From positions 44,300,338-44,364,337 of the forward strand of contig OX457061.1 in assembly GCA_949752795.1 (NCBI GenBank): a stretch of DNA of 64,000 bases. Direction: 5' to 3'. Source of the stretch: Hyperoodon ampullatus (taxonomy: Eukaryota; Chordata; Mammalia; Artiodactyla; Ziphiidae). Of the stretch, positions 44,621-56,806 are shown piece after piece (positions within the stretch are counted from its first letter, which is position 1; each line of letters starts with the position of its first letter). Made by a program: the position numbers and the translations under genes. The notes under the pieces were generated by a model. The model did not search any database, had not been told where the DNA came from, and saw only the letters and a program-made list of their open reading frames with translations.

Positions 44621-47600
44621 AGAACGGGTTGGGAGATGGAATAATGTGTTGATGAGGCGAAACTGAAGTTCTTCACTGCCGGTACTTCTGCTTAAAAGTA
44701 TGAGAAGAGGCTGGCATGAAATCTTTATTCAGTGGGAAATGATTCTAATATTTATCATTGTCACAGCTAAGTCAAAGTCAGTTTTCTAAAGAATGCCACT
44801 TTGATGGCATCTGAGGAACAAAGGGGAGAAATTATAACACATTTTACACAGTCAAAATACATCTGATGTAATATTACAATTGTTAGAAGTGGATGAATAA
44901 ATACAGACAAGCAAATAGAGAATGAGGGATCTGCTTCTGATTTTTAATTACTCATCCACTTTTACCGCATTCCTGTAACAATTATGCATTCCTTTAACAA
45001 TTATGTGGTTTCATTTTAATTGTGTTGCAATAGCAAGGGCCTAATGAATATAAATGTATGACATTGTTCCAATGCCTTTTCTTTTCTCCCCAAGGGATAC
45101 CAATAACTAGTGCTTCGTACTATGCCACAGTTACCCTGGATGAGGTTCAGCATATACTCCGTTCTGACACAGACGTCCCCATGCCTTTGATAGAAGAGAG
45201 GCATCGGATTCTCAATGAAACCGGGAAAATTCTGCTTGAGAAATTTGAAGGCTCTTTTCTTAATTGTGTCCGAAAAAGTGATAAAAGTGCTCAGAAGTTA
45301 TTGCACCTGGTAGTTGAAAGCTTTCCTTCTTATAGAGATGAGACTCAGTTTGAGGTGAGTTGCTTCTGTTGGCCATTTTATTTTTTTTATTTTTATTTTT
45401 AAAAATATACTTATTTATTTTTTGGCTGCATTGGGTCTTCGTTGCAGTGCGCGGGCTTCTCTTTGCAGTGGCTTCTCTTGTTGCGGAGCACGGGCTCTAG
45501 GTGCGTGGGCTTCAGTAGTTGTGGCACACGGGCTCAGTAGTTGTGGCTCACGGGCTCTAGAGCGCAGGCTCAGTAGTTGTGGCGCACGGGCTTAGTTGCT
45601 CCGCGGCATGTGGGATCTTCCCGGACCAGGGCTCGAACCCATGTCCCCTGCATTGGCAGGCGGATTCTTAACCGCTGTGCCACTAGGGAAGCCCCTGTTG
45701 GCCATTTTAGAGTTCTTTAATTATCTTCTCATAGTTAACTCTTTTACTTCCAGAATTCCTTTTGAGAATAAAAATTTTAATTTTGGAATTTTTTTCCATG
45801 TGGAACAAAGGAACAATAACAAAATTATTAAGTAGTGTGTCAAAGATATTACTTTTCTTAATGTTTTCTAATCAGTGTATTCTCTTTATTCTTCTGTCCT
45901 TTAAAATGTTTCAAACCTGAATTAACACTAGACCTTCAACATGATGTTGTCACTTAGGGATAGTGAGGTCCTTTTAGTACTTCAAAAAATTTACTTCATT
46001 GGATGAAAATCAGGATGTATACTAAATTCTCTCTAATAAAAAATATTTCTTGCAGAGTTCTAATGTATATATACTATGTGTTTTCTTTTTCATACACAGG
46101 GTACTTTAACAGTATTATTTGCTTTATGGTACAAAAAAGTTTAAATAGGCGTTCTTTTAAAAGGGTGAACATTTTGTGTACTCTCCCAGTATACACCTGG
46201 ATTTTGCTTTTGTATAATTCTTTTAGAATTTGTTATCACTGTTTATTTTAACTGTGACGTAGAATTGAAAGCAACTTCAGGGGGATCACATAATGTAAAT
46301 CTATTGACTAAGTTAATGAATACTTGTGTCAACTTAAAATTTTGAAGCTACCCTTTTGTAATCACAGTTCAACAACTAAAATTACCAGTAATATTGTTCA
46401 AATCGTTCTTTATGATTTACAAGGTGTTTGCACAGACACTCTCATTTGATCCACAGAACAACTCTGTGGGGCCTAGGGACAAGGAACATTACAGTCCTGT
46501 TTGCAGTCCAAGGACCAAAGTCTGAAAAAAAGAAAGGTTAACTAGTGTATCTTAGGTCATTTAGTCAAGAAATAGCTAGCTTTTCAATTCTGCTGTAAAG
46601 TGAGAGATGCCTGATTATGTATGTTAAGATTCTTTTAATTGCAACTGACAGACACAAAACAAGAAAAAACTTAAGCAAAAAGAATTTGGGGATAGCTACT
46701 GGGCATAAACATCCAGGATCAGGGACTCAATGCCATCAGGATTCAGTCTCTCTTCTTTGTTTCTCTTGACTCCATTTTTCCCTTACTGCAGACCAGCTTT
46801 CTCCATGAAGTGGAAAAGGTCCATGAATTTTGCATTTTATCACTTCAGCCATCAGGGAGAGAGGGAGAAACTTCCTCTTGGTTCTAAAACTCCTGGACGA
46901 GGACTGAATGGACCGGACAGAGACAGTTGTTAGAAAAGAGGCCCTAGACCACTGTTGAACTTTATTATCTTCTGAGGAACCATTTTACTAATGCAGAGGG
47001 TACTTTGAGATTTATCTTTGTCTTCAAAGTATGTCATTTCAACCTTGTTTTTCAGGAAATTTGGATCAAGTTCCTTGGTCCATCATTCCGACCATTTATA
47101 AATGTATTAAACAGTGTATAAAATAAATCAAACTGCCATTAATGTGGCTAAGACTCTGTGTATTCCAGAATTGACATGGTTGCTGTAGAAGAAGGGCTGA
47201 GATTAAACCTAACATGACTTCAGGATGGAATGAATTCAGGACACCATGTAGTTTATTTACTTTCAAGTTGTCCTGAATTTTTGTTTTTGTGAAAGAAGGG
47301 AGTGATTTTTTTTGTAGATTATGATATTGATTTAGTAAGCATTTGTTGAATTTCTCTTTTATTTACAGCATAGTGCTTTCTTTTGATTTGTTATGTATGC
47401 TGAAAAGTTCAGTTAAAAACTGTAGCAGGCTATAGATTAATTTTAAGGCTGATACATTTTAAATGAAAATTAGTACCTGAACCATTTCCCATCAGTATTT
47501 ATTTCTAAAGTACATTCTTACAGAAATATCCCCAAAATGTAACAAAAATCAAACCTAAACCTTTTAGCACTTTCCTAAAGGAGTATTATATTTTTTCATG

Positions 47601-50600
47601 TATCTTTTCATAAGATTATCATTATTGTTACTCAAAAGCACTATATTTCTGAAAGCCATGTGATTCCTAACATAACACTGAGCATGTAGTGGGTGCTCAC
47701 TTAACCCTTTGATTAGTTAATTTACAGTTACCTTTGCATATTCATTTAAAAGATATATAAATAGTTAAAGCACTTTGCTCAATGAATTCCAAGTCTAAAG
47801 GAGTTCTAATTAAGTTTGGGCGCTGCTTCTGAATTCAGAAAGTGCTAAAATCAAATGTCTTTTAATCCGTATTTAAAAATTTTCTAATTGCAAAAGTAAA
47901 ACAAATTAATACAGAATTTGGAAGGTACAGAGGAGCAGTCTTTATTCTGCCAAGAGGTAACCACTGTTCACAATTTGGTCTTTTTCTCTGTGTGTGTGAA
48001 TGTGTATACATATGAGCGGGGGAGAGTTATGCTATACAAACTGTTTTAAAATTTAACATATTATGAGCATCTATGTCAATAAAAATTCTTTCACAGCACA
48101 CTTTTTTTTCCATACTACTATTTTTAATGACTTCACAGTATTCCACCGTATGGATGTACATTACCATAATTATTTGCCCAAACTATTTTACCACAATAAT
48201 TGTGATACACAGTTTTAGTTTTTAAATTGAATTTTGTATCTTATTGGTTTCAGTATTATATAATAATAAGCAATACTGACAACAGTTCACCCATAATATT
48301 TTCTTAGGATGGATTCCTAGTAATGGGATTACTGAGTCAGAGCATGACCAGGATTTTCAGGTTTGTGATACATAAAAATGGTAACTCTTCTCCAGAAAGA
48401 TGATCAACCACAGCATATTGGAATGCCCTCTTCCCTGCTCCTTCGTAATATGGTCATGGTATTGGTTGCTGTATTTTTTAATCTTAAGCAAGTTACATAA
48501 AAACAGTTACAATTGTTTATTTAGTTACTGCGATTATCATTCATTTTTAGACATTATGAACAAATTAATGAAATTAGAAAATTTGTCTAAATGAGACAGT
48601 TTTAGATCAGTGATTTCCCACCCTGGCTGTGCCCCAGAATCAGTTAGGAAGCTTCAGAATTCAGATACATTTCCAAAGCACCATCCTCAAATATTCTGAT
48701 CTATGGGTAAAAGAACTATTTTTTTTTAAGCTCTTCAAGTGACTCTCATTTAGACTATTCACTAGCTATATAAAAGTCCTAATTAATAGATTGGCTTCCT
48801 TTATGCTGATGTACTGATAAATATACATGAAAAGCATGAGCTTTTCTGATATTTTAATTGATAACATTTTATGTTACTCATAAGCATTTGTAATTTTTGA
48901 CCTTTCTGATTTGTTCATAATAAGTTTGTTGCAGAAAATCAACTCATGGTTATAGAGTTTTACACTGGTAATTACTTTATAAAGGTACTATTTTGAAAAT
49001 ATTTTATTCACAAAGCAATATTATGGAACATATAGGGTAATTGTTATTTGGGGGTTTACTGGTATTTTCAGTGATATCAGTTAATATTTTAGAGATGTAG
49101 AATTTTATTACTAAAATTACTTCATTACTAAAAACCATATCAGATTGTTAAGAAAATGTTTTATAGGTGATTTGAGTTTATTTTTAGATTCCTTGCTTGA
49201 ATTTGTTTTTGTTTTCATTTTAGGGTATTATAATTTAATCTTTGTGATACTAGTTGGCTACCATGGAAACAGTGCTCATGATGTGACAATTTGTGTTTTG
49301 TTAGATGCTAGCACTGATTTTGTTATATAAGTCTGGTTCCTAGATTTTTCCAGTTTGCCCCATGAATCTTGTTAAAAATAGGAGACAGTAGCTTCTATCA
49401 TAGTAAATATTATGATGTAATAATTTTGTTTGAAACAGTTTTATTTTGCAAATTAAGTTTTATGCCTTGCTGTTTAATAAAGTAGACTTGAATTAGAAAC
49501 CTAGTTACCATATATAAGTCCAGTGTATATAGAGCAACAGCTTCCAGGTTGTCATATTTTGATAGGTTTGAGAATATAGATTATTAGCAAATGATATAGA
49601 GATATTTCTTAGTGGTGATTTGTTCCCCCAGCACTCAGTGTAATTTACAGTCTTTATGTCAAAAACTGAGAGTATGTGTTTGCCCTAGAAAACAAGATAC
49701 CCGCTTTTTTAGTGGTGGCCTTAGAAAATTTAGTTTAAAAAAAAAGGAAATGAAATTTAGTTTATTTAGTAAAAGTAAGTCTGGATTGATTGTAAGAGGT
49801 ATACCTTAAGGTTAAGCAATATTAGATTATTTCTCATTAGGACAGTGTAGCATTGGAGTTTTTTTTAGTAAATAAAGGAATCTATATTATCATCTTAAAG
49901 AATTTTTATATGGAGTCTTTCCTTGAAGAATTTAATTTCATTTTTTATTTACTTCTTTATGTCATTTACTTATTAAAACATTCTCCAAGGTGGTCAGAAT
50001 ATATTTTGGGAGCCAGTGATACTGATTATTCACATTTAGCAGACTAGCAGTTATAAAAGATGATTTGAGGTTATTAGCATTGGTGTTAGGACTAGGAGTA
50101 GACTGTAATTATCTATGTTTTTCCATAGTGAAAGCTAATGAGCATTTGTAGTTTTATAGAGAGTTTTTAAAAATATATTATTTATTTATTTGGCTGCACC
50201 AGGGTCTTAGTTGCGGCACGTGGGATCTTTAGTTGCAGCATGTGGGAACTAGTTCCTTGATCAGGGATTGAACCCAGGCCTCCTGCATTGGGAGCGTGGA
50301 GTCTTAACCACTGGACCACCAGGGACGTCCCTATAGAGAATTTTTGAGTTAAATTATGACCCATTATCTTATAATGCCTGGTTAAATTTGTTTCTTCCAT
50401 GTATAAATATAATTGGTAACTAATTTTGTTATATGGACTTACATATTAACTTGGACCATTTCCAAAAAGGGTAGACTTGATAAATTATAGCTGTTAATCG
50501 GTTTTGTCTTTATCTCTGAAATAAGTTAATCATTTTATCTGAAAGGAAACATTAAAAAATGGATGTTGTAATTCTCTTCAGAGGTGAATTTAGGAATGAT

Positions 50601-53600
50601 TATTTTCTTCTTTATACTCTTCCATATTTTATACAATTAATATGAATTATGTTGCAATCAGAAAAACATATATTTTTTAACTTAAGAAACTTTCTAAAGA
50701 AATGCTATCTAGCCCTTAACAATAGCAAGCAGGTGGATTATAGTGACACAGAAATATGTATATGAAGTAATGCCATTGAAAAAGAACACTAAATAGTGCC
50801 ATGATTACATAAATTGTATTTTATGTGCTTTGAAAAATATAGGAAGTAAATTTGGAGTGATAGAGATAACTTAGTATTTATTAGACCCCTTCTTTTTTTC
50901 TGTAAAAGGTCTATAAATTCTTACCAAAGAGTAAGATTATTCTACCCTTGAAAAATGTTTTCTATGTGTGCCTTTTTTTTAATAGCATACATAAAGCTTT
51001 CACATACCCAGGTAACATTTATATTCTCCTCATTCATCAGGGGAAAAGAATTTCTTTTTACAAACGGGCCCAAATCCTTGTGGCAGATACATGGAGTGTA
51101 TTAGAGGGAAAAGGAGACGGCTGCTTTAAGGACATCTCCAGAATCACCATGTTTGCTGACTATAGATTACCTCAGGTTCTTGTTTACCTGGGAGCCCTGA
51201 AATACTCTGACGAACTACTGGAGAAGCTTCTCAAAGGTTTGCCAGCTTAATTAAGACATTCTTTGTTATACTATGAATTGTTGTTGGGTCTTTGTCTAGT
51301 TTCTTTCGCAAAAGGTCTTCTTTCCTTAAAAAACAAAACACTATTATTGTTAAAAGCACATGTAAAGAAGAATGCAGGGGCAATTAAATTACAAAGAAAA
51401 TTGCTTTTTGTTGTTTACAGTGTGGAATATAGATATTGTTGGAAATCACACTATTTGGACATCATCATTTCAGAGTCTTTTTTTTTTTTTTTTTTTGCGG
51501 TACGCGGGCCTCTCACTGCTGTGGCCTCTCCCGTTGCGGAGCACAGGCTCCGGACGCACAAGCTCAGCGGCCATGGCTCACGGGCCCAGCTGCTCCGCGG
51601 CATGTGGGATCTTCCGGGACCGGGGCACGAACCCGTGTCCCCTGCATCGGCAGGCGGACTCTCCACCACTGAGCCACCAGGGAAGCCCCAGAGTCATAAT
51701 AAAATGAAACCTAAATTTATGTCACGTGAAGGTGTGCAACACTAAGACAGTTCAGGTTTGTATTTAAAGAGTGTTAAGCTGAAGAGCACACTACACTGTG
51801 AAATAAAAGGTGGGCTGAGGGCTTCCCTGGTGGCGCAGTGGTTGAGAGTCCGCTAGCCGATGCAGGGGACATGGGTTCGTGCCCCGGTCTGGGAAGATCC
51901 CACATGCTGCTGAGTGGCTGGGCCCGTGAGCCATGGCCGCTGAGCCTGTGCGTCTGGAGCCTGTGCTCCGCAACGGGAGAGGCCACAACAGTGAGAGGCC
52001 CGCGTACCGCAAAAAAAAAAAAAAAAAGGTGGGCTGAGAGATAGGTAATATGTACTGGGTTTTGCATTAGGAGGCTCCAAGGTCTGTCACTGGCTTATCT
52101 TGCACAAGTCACTCACTTTCCTAGGCTTATTTATTTGCCATTATTGGGTTTGATTATTGATTCTCAAAAGTGGGAGCCTTATTATAATATGTGAGTATAG
52201 ATAATTGTGTTTGTATGAAAAGTAGCTTTTTGTTTTTTAAACATTTCTTTGTATAAGGAAAATAATCATATTGTACAATTTTCATGTTAATTTCTCTTTT
52301 AGGTACAGTATTTTCAGCTACTTTTTTCTTTATTTTTAAAAGAAGTAGTTTTTATGATTGAATAATTTTCTCTTGTGAAATAGATTTCAATCACCCAAAA
52401 TAAGAATAGCACAGGATATAAACGTACCATTATTCCTATGATTGCTTCTGCCAGGTTTTTATGCAGCCTTGGGCAATCCGTTTTGCCCATTTTCTCATTT
52501 GAAAAATAACAAGCTATTTTATGTCACAGTGCTCGTGTCTGGGGTCATTAATTGTTGGATACCTCTAAAAGGGACAACATTTAGCAGTCAGGGCTTCTAC
52601 ATACAGCCATATTCAGCTGATCTTTTTTTGGCCAACGTATAGAATGTTCATTCCATCTCTAAACACACTCTTGCTTGGTTTCCCTCACCCAAATTTTCTT
52701 TTTTTCAATTCAAATCCTACACATCCACAAAGGCTTAGTTCAGATGTTACCTCTTCCACATAGCTTTTCCTAACTCTCCATGCTTTGTCCGTCTCCTTCT
52801 CCTAAGTTTTTAGAGCACCCAGTTGTCTCTGCTACTGTGAGAAAAACTCTGGTGAGAAGGGATCACCCAGCATAGTTGTACAGAGTTGTCTGAATTTTCT
52901 TCTACCACCCATTTCACCTCCAGAGGCTCTTTTCCATATGTCCAGCTGCAGCTGTTACTGCCTCTTATTACATCCAGCTTCAAATTATCCTTCGCCAGTT
53001 TGTCAATAGGGGGAGCAAATTCCCTTGCCTCTTAGTTTATTTAAGCAAAGTTGGAATTTTTTTTTCCCAAAAAAGTACTTTACTAGCAAACTAGAGGAGA
53101 AATATTGATAGAACCTATAAATCTAAAGGAGCAAACATAAGTCTAGGACACTGATTAAAAAAAATTTTTTTTAATATTTATTTATTTGGCTGTACCGGGT
53201 CTTAGTTGCGGCATGTGGGCTCTTTTAGTTGCAGCATGCGAGCTCTAGTTGCAGCGTGTGGAATCTAGTTCCCTGACCAGGGATTGAACCCGGGCCCCCT
53301 GAATTGGGAGCATGGAGTCTTAACCACTGCACCACCAGGGAAGTCCCTAAAAATTATCTTAAGTGAAATCTAGAACCAGGTGGCTTGATTAGATGAGATA
53401 GAAACTTCCTTAACTGATATCCGGTGATACTTTTTCCAAACTTGAGGATATGCTACACGTATAATTCTTTTCTTCTCTTCTCTTCTGGGTAGGGCAGCCC
53501 TTGGAAGACCTACTTAGATTTCTGTTCATTTACCTACCTAGATTTCTGTTCATTTTCTCTTTAGCCCATCTCTTCGCCAAAGGTATATTTTTTAGCTAGC

Positions 53601-56564
53601 TATAAAGACTGACCATGCAGTTTGGCTAAATTAGATTCTTCATTGGGATTCTAAGTCTGACTTTTAGGCCTAATATGTTGGCCAAGTTACCTTCCCTGAC
53701 TCTAATCTATGTCAGTCCTCTCAAATGGTTTCATTCTTTTTCTGTTTCAAAGTCCATGTCCTATTCCATAGTATAAGTTGCTGTATTAGTTACTTTGTTA
53801 GTTTCCTTATGGCTGACATAACAAATTATCACAAACTTGATGGCTTAAAACAACAGAAATATATTCTCTCATGTCTCTGGAGGCTAGAAGTCTGAAATCA
53901 AGGTGATTGCAGGGCCATGCTTGCTCCCTCTGAAGGGTGTTGGGAAGGATCCTTCTTTGCCTCTTCCTAGCTTCTGTTGGCTGCCAGCAGTCCTTGGCAT
54001 TCCTTAGCTTTGTAGCTGCATCACTCCAACCATGGCTTTCTTCCCTGTGTGTCTCCTCTGTCTCTTCGTATCCTCTCTTTTTTTTTATGAGGACAGCAGT
54101 CATGGCATTGAAGGCCCATTCTAACACAGTTATGACCTCATCTTAACTTGATTACATCTGTAGAGGCTCTTTATGAGTAAGGCCACATCCACAGGTACCA
54201 GGAGTTAGGACTCGAATGTATTTTGGGGGAGGAGTGGTGGGGGGAACACAGTTCAACTCTACAGTTATTTGTTACTGTGTAACAAATTATGCTCATATTT
54301 AATGACTTAAAGTAACAAACATTATCTCAGTTTCTGTGGATCAGGAATTTGGGTGCTGCTTAACTGAGTGCATCTGGCTCAAGGTTGCAGTCAAGCTGTT
54401 AGCTGGGGCAGTGGTCTTATCTAATGGCTCCACTTGGGTGGTGGTATCTACCGCCAAATTCACTGTCATGGTTGATTTGGCAAGTCTGGCAAGTTGATAG
54501 TCAAGTTTGAAGGAATTGATTAGCAAGAGAACTGAAGAATGGATTTGTATGCTGGCACCTGGGGCAAAGTAAGGAAATGGAGGGACACAGCCAGTGTCTG
54601 TTCTTCCACCTGCCCCAGGGATCAGGGAGAGATGGATGGAGGGGACACTATTTAAGATCCTAGGTGACAGAGTGGAACTCAATGGGGCTAGGGTATTTTC
54701 CCTAGGTCTCAGTGGATCACAGGGCCACTCAGGTACTGTGAAGCTCTGTGCAAGGGTACAGATTGGTGGCCAGAGGCCAAATATAGCTTGCAGATGTGTT
54801 TTGTTTGGCTTGAACAGTGTTTTAAGCGATTTTTAATTAGTTATCAGCACTTGACAAGTAGGAGATTTCACATGAAAGTCAACTTTCTGGCTTCTCTTGT
54901 AAGAGTAGAGAAATATAGGAACATTGGGTTTACCTTTACAAGGGGCAGCACATGCTCTCTAGCTCACCACAGTTTGCATCTGGCAGCTGCATCCACTTAC
55001 TCTATCTGGCTTATCTTTATAGGCAGTTGAGTTGATGAGCCCAACTCTAGCCTCCCTGGCAAAGCACTGCCAGGGCCCACCCTGCAGGGTCAGATATACC
55101 CTGGAGATGGGCACTGAATATACTGCAGGTCCTATAGGAGCTCGCGGCTCCATATTCGGGCAGAGCTGACTAAAGGATCCTAAATCCAGGATGTGAGGGC
55201 AATCTGGCTATGACATCTGTCACCCCATTGATGGCCAGGGTTGATTCGGCTGATCTGGCTGGCTAGGCGGGTGTCCCCTTCCTCCTTCACCGCTCCATGT
55301 GCGTCCCTCCCGAAGCTGCGCGCTCAGTGGAAGAGGACGACCTTCCCCGATAGAGGAGGACCGTTCTTCGGTCAAGGGTATATAAGTAGCTGCGCTCCCC
55401 TGCTAGAACCTCCAAACAAGCTCTCAAGGATCCTAAATCTGAAGAACGATGATGGTTTTCCTTGCGCAAGCTAAGAACTTTGATTTCCTAGGTTTTCCTT
55501 GATGTACCTGGCATGTCCCCAAGACAGTGCTAAGTGGGGAAGAGAGATACTGCTTATTTGGCCCCCTAGGAGTCCTCCAGATTTTGCAATAATGTTTTTA
55601 TTTTTCCTGACATTAAACCCAAATTTTAAACCCTCTCTAAAAGTAATTTAATAATCTTGCTGTCATATTTTAAAATATATGGTTAGGGACTTCCCTGGTG
55701 GCGCAGTGGTTAAGAATCCGCCTGCCAGTGCAGGGGACATGGGTTCAAGCCCTGGTCCGGGAAGATCCCACATGCCACGGAGCAACTAAGCCTGTGCGCC
55801 ACAACTACTGAGCCTGCACTCTAGAGCCCACGAGCTACAACTACTGAGCCTGCGTGCCACAACTACTGCAGCCCGTGTGCCTAGAGCCTGTGCTCCACAA
55901 CAAAGAGAAGCCACCGCAACGAGAAGCCCACGCACCACAACAAGAGTAACCCCCACTCGCCGCAACTGGAGAAAGCCTGCACACAGCAACAAAGACCCAG
56001 CATAGCCAAAAAAAAAAAAAAAAAAAGTATGGTTACCTCATACTCATTTAGCAAATATTTATTGGAGAGCTAGTATATGCAAGGTACTAGGTTAGGTCCT
56101 AGGAATATTGAGACAACTAAGCCAGACATGGTCCTTGTCCTTGTGGAACTTAACTTGCAATTTTGAATTAATGCCTGAGTTTAGAAATGGTTTAAATTAC
56201 CAAAAATAAATCTGAGATTTACAATTTTAAAATCAGTACTATTTAAATACTGTGTTTTGTCCTATAGTAAAGTTTTGAATAGATTTCATTTCATTGACTA
56301 TTAGTGCTTCTTGCTCTTTTTTCCCTTGCAGGAGAAGTGCTTTCGTATGGGAGTAGCCAAGAGGTGGAAATCAGAGGGTGTTCTCTTTGGTGTGTTGAGC
56401 TGATCCGGGATTGTCTTCTGGAGCTTACTGAAAAGAAGGGTGAAAAAACTAGTGGAGAGATCAATTCCATTCTTCTGGATTATTTCTTATGGGACTATGC
56501 CCGTGATCACAGGGAAGATATGAAAGGAATTCCATTTCATCGCACACGTTGCATATATTATTGA
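44218..56564 (+). CDS. QNG1: QNG1 (C9orf64), queuosine 5'-phosphate N-glycosylase (complete, 4 exons)
   Basis: Releases queuine base from queuosine 5'-monophosphate so that it can be re-used by the TGT enzyme for tRNA wobble modification; DUF2419/queuosine salvage family. Exons 44218-44554, 45095-45354, 51041-51236 and 56332-56564 join in phase with GT-AG borders and give 341 residues, the human length. Sequence marks: [20 protein letters not shown] start; the aromatic-rich [19 protein letters not shown] and [20 protein letters not shown] blocks in exon 1; [11 protein letters not shown] at the exon 2 start; [13 protein letters not shown] and [13 protein letters not shown] in exon 3; C-terminal [20 protein letters not shown]. 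These are the conserved blocks of the family. No frameshift or nonsense codon. The start fits a CpG promoter and matches the known N-terminus. Introns 2 and 3 are long (about 5.7 and 5.1 kb) and repeat-filled. Confidence 0.96.
45095..45354 (+). CDS. QNG1: QNG1 exon 2
   Basis: Acceptor tctccccaag, then [19 protein letters not shown] to YRDETQFE, and donor gtgagt at 45355. A SINE begins 26 bases into the following intron. Confidence 0.95.
45381..45694 (-). mobile_element. CHR SINE, long form, next to the QNG1 exon 2 donor
   Basis: T/A-rich end, ggctgcattgggtcttcgtt to cactagggaagccc. Its left edge is only 26 bases after the exon 2 border. The target-site duplication ctgttggccatttta is at 45366-45380 and 45695-45709. 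Confidence 0.93.
46430..46600 (-). mobile_element. MIR SINE fossil
   Basis: acaactctgtggggcctagg, gaaaggttaactagtgtatc and ttaggtcatttagtcaag are the reverse of the MIR core. Diverged. Confidence 0.5.
46601..47869. other. QNG1 intron 2, no feature recognised
   Basis: A/T-rich intronic sequence. The ORF at 46730-46933 shows no domain. Nothing else stands out. Confidence 0.45.
47870..48390 (-). mobile_element. Old L1M-type 3' fragment
   Basis: ttcacagtattccaccgtat, gatgtacattaccataatta, taggatggattcctagtaat are the reverse of old L1 3' text. Confidence 0.5.
48608..48715 (+). mobile_element. MER5-like DNA transposon fossil
   Basis: cagtgatttcccaccctggc, gccccagaatcagttaggaa, atattctgatctatgg follow the MER5 order. 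Confidence 0.5.
48716..50176. other. QNG1 intron 2, no feature recognised
   Basis: A/T-rich, with several short ORFs (for example 49145-49330 and 49853-50047) lacking any domain signal. Confidence 0.45.
50177..50331 (-). mobile_element. CHR-type SINE, old short form
   Basis: tttatttatttggctgcacc, gcggcacgtgggatctttag, ending ccaccagggacgtccc. The flanks share tatagaga. Confidence 0.88.
51041..51236 (+). CDS. QNG1: QNG1 exon 3
   Basis: Acceptor cctcattcatcag, then [20 protein letters not shown] to DELLEKLLK plus one base. Donor gtttgc. Confidence 0.94.
51478..51688 (-). mobile_element. CHR SINE, young form, left arm of an inverted pair
   Basis: 18 T, gcggtacgcgggcctctcac to gagccaccagggaagccc. 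Target-site duplication cagagtc at 51471-51477 and 51689-51695. Confidence 0.94.
51820..52027 (+). mobile_element. CHR SINE, young form, right arm of an inverted pair
   Basis: ggcttccctggtggcgcagt to gaggcccgcgtaccgc plus 17 A. Target-site duplication ggtgggctgag at 51809-51819 and 52028-52038. Confidence 0.94.
52700..52850 (-). mobile_element. L2-like fragment
   Basis: ggcttagttcagatgttacc, ttccacatagcttttcctaa resemble the reverse of L2 3' ends. Low certainty. Confidence 0.4.
53160..53347 (-). mobile_element. CHR-type SINE, old short form
   Basis: tatttatttggctgtaccgg, then an internal repetition (agttgcagcatgcgagctct, agttgcagcgtgtggaatct), ending ccaccagggaagtccc. Confidence 0.88.
53508..53555. 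repeat. 24-bp tandem duplication
   Basis: acctacttagatttctgttc and acctacctagatttctgttc, two 24-base copies with one difference. Confidence 0.93.
53770..54245. mobile_element. Old LTR-like interspersed repeat, family not named
   Basis: tgtattagttactttgttag, gatggcttaaaacaacagaa, ggaggctagaagtctgaaat, tatgacctcatcttaacttg belong to a widespread mammalian repeat that I recognise but cannot assign with certainty. The ORFs at 53807-54127 (-) and 53937-54146 (+) are accidental. Confidence 0.55.
54255..54440. mobile_element. Second old interspersed repeat
   Basis: gtgtaacaaattatgctcat, tctcagtttctgtggatcag and gaatttgggtgctgcttaac match a common mammalian repeat. Family not named. Confidence 0.45.
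55189..55429 (+). pseudogene. 7SK snRNA retrocopy, 3'-truncated
   Basis: Begins GGATGTGAGGGC, the exact 7SK 5' end, and continues through gttgattcggctgatctggc, tgggcgggtgtcccc-like text, gtgcgtccctcccgaagctg, and aacctccaaacaagctctca. It covers about the first 240 of 332 nt. A perfect 14-bp direct repeat, aaggatcctaaatc, at 55173-55186 and 55426-55439 shows insertion by L1-type target-primed reverse transcription. There is no poly(A), common for truncated 7SK copies. The first HEXIM-binding GATC is changed to AATC and another GATC to GATG. It lacks the 3' hairpin, so it is a pseudogene. Lies in QNG1 intron 3. Confidence 0.95.
55686..56026 (+). mobile_element. CHR SINE, long form
   Basis: gggacttccctggtggcgca to catagccaaa plus poly(A). 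Target-site duplication tatggtta at 55678-55685 and 56028-56035. In QNG1 intron 3. Confidence 0.93.
56332..56564 (+). CDS. QNG1: QNG1 exon 4 (terminal)
   Basis: Acceptor ttttttcccttgcag, then [20 protein letters not shown] to FHRTRCIYY and TGA at 56562-56564. Confidence 0.95.
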
Positions 56565-56596
56565 CCCACAGTGTAAACTGATCCTAAGAAAACTTA

Positions 56597-56806
56597 CTTT
56601 TTTTTTTTTTTTTTGCGGTACGCGGGCCTCTCACTGCTGTGGCCTCTCCCGTTGCGGAGCACAGGCTCCGGACGCGCAGGCTCAGCGGCCATGGCTCATG
56701 GGCCCAGCCGCTCCGCGGCATGTGGGATCTTCCCGGACCGGGGCACGAACCCGTGTCCCCTGCATCGGCAGGCGGTCTCCCAACCACTGCGCCACCAGGG
56801 AAGCCC
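56597..56806 (-). mobile_element. CHR SINE, young form, inside the QNG1 3' UTR
   Basis: T-tract, gcggtacgcgggcctctcac to gccaccagggaagccc, starting about 33 bases after the stop codon. The flanks share aaaactta/aaaactt. Confidence 0.94.

Noticed and set aside
51263..51745. 160-residue ORF containing a SINE-like peptide ([17 protein letters not shown])
   Set aside because: The peptide recurs at every young SINE copy in the window, so it is translated SINE and not a gene.
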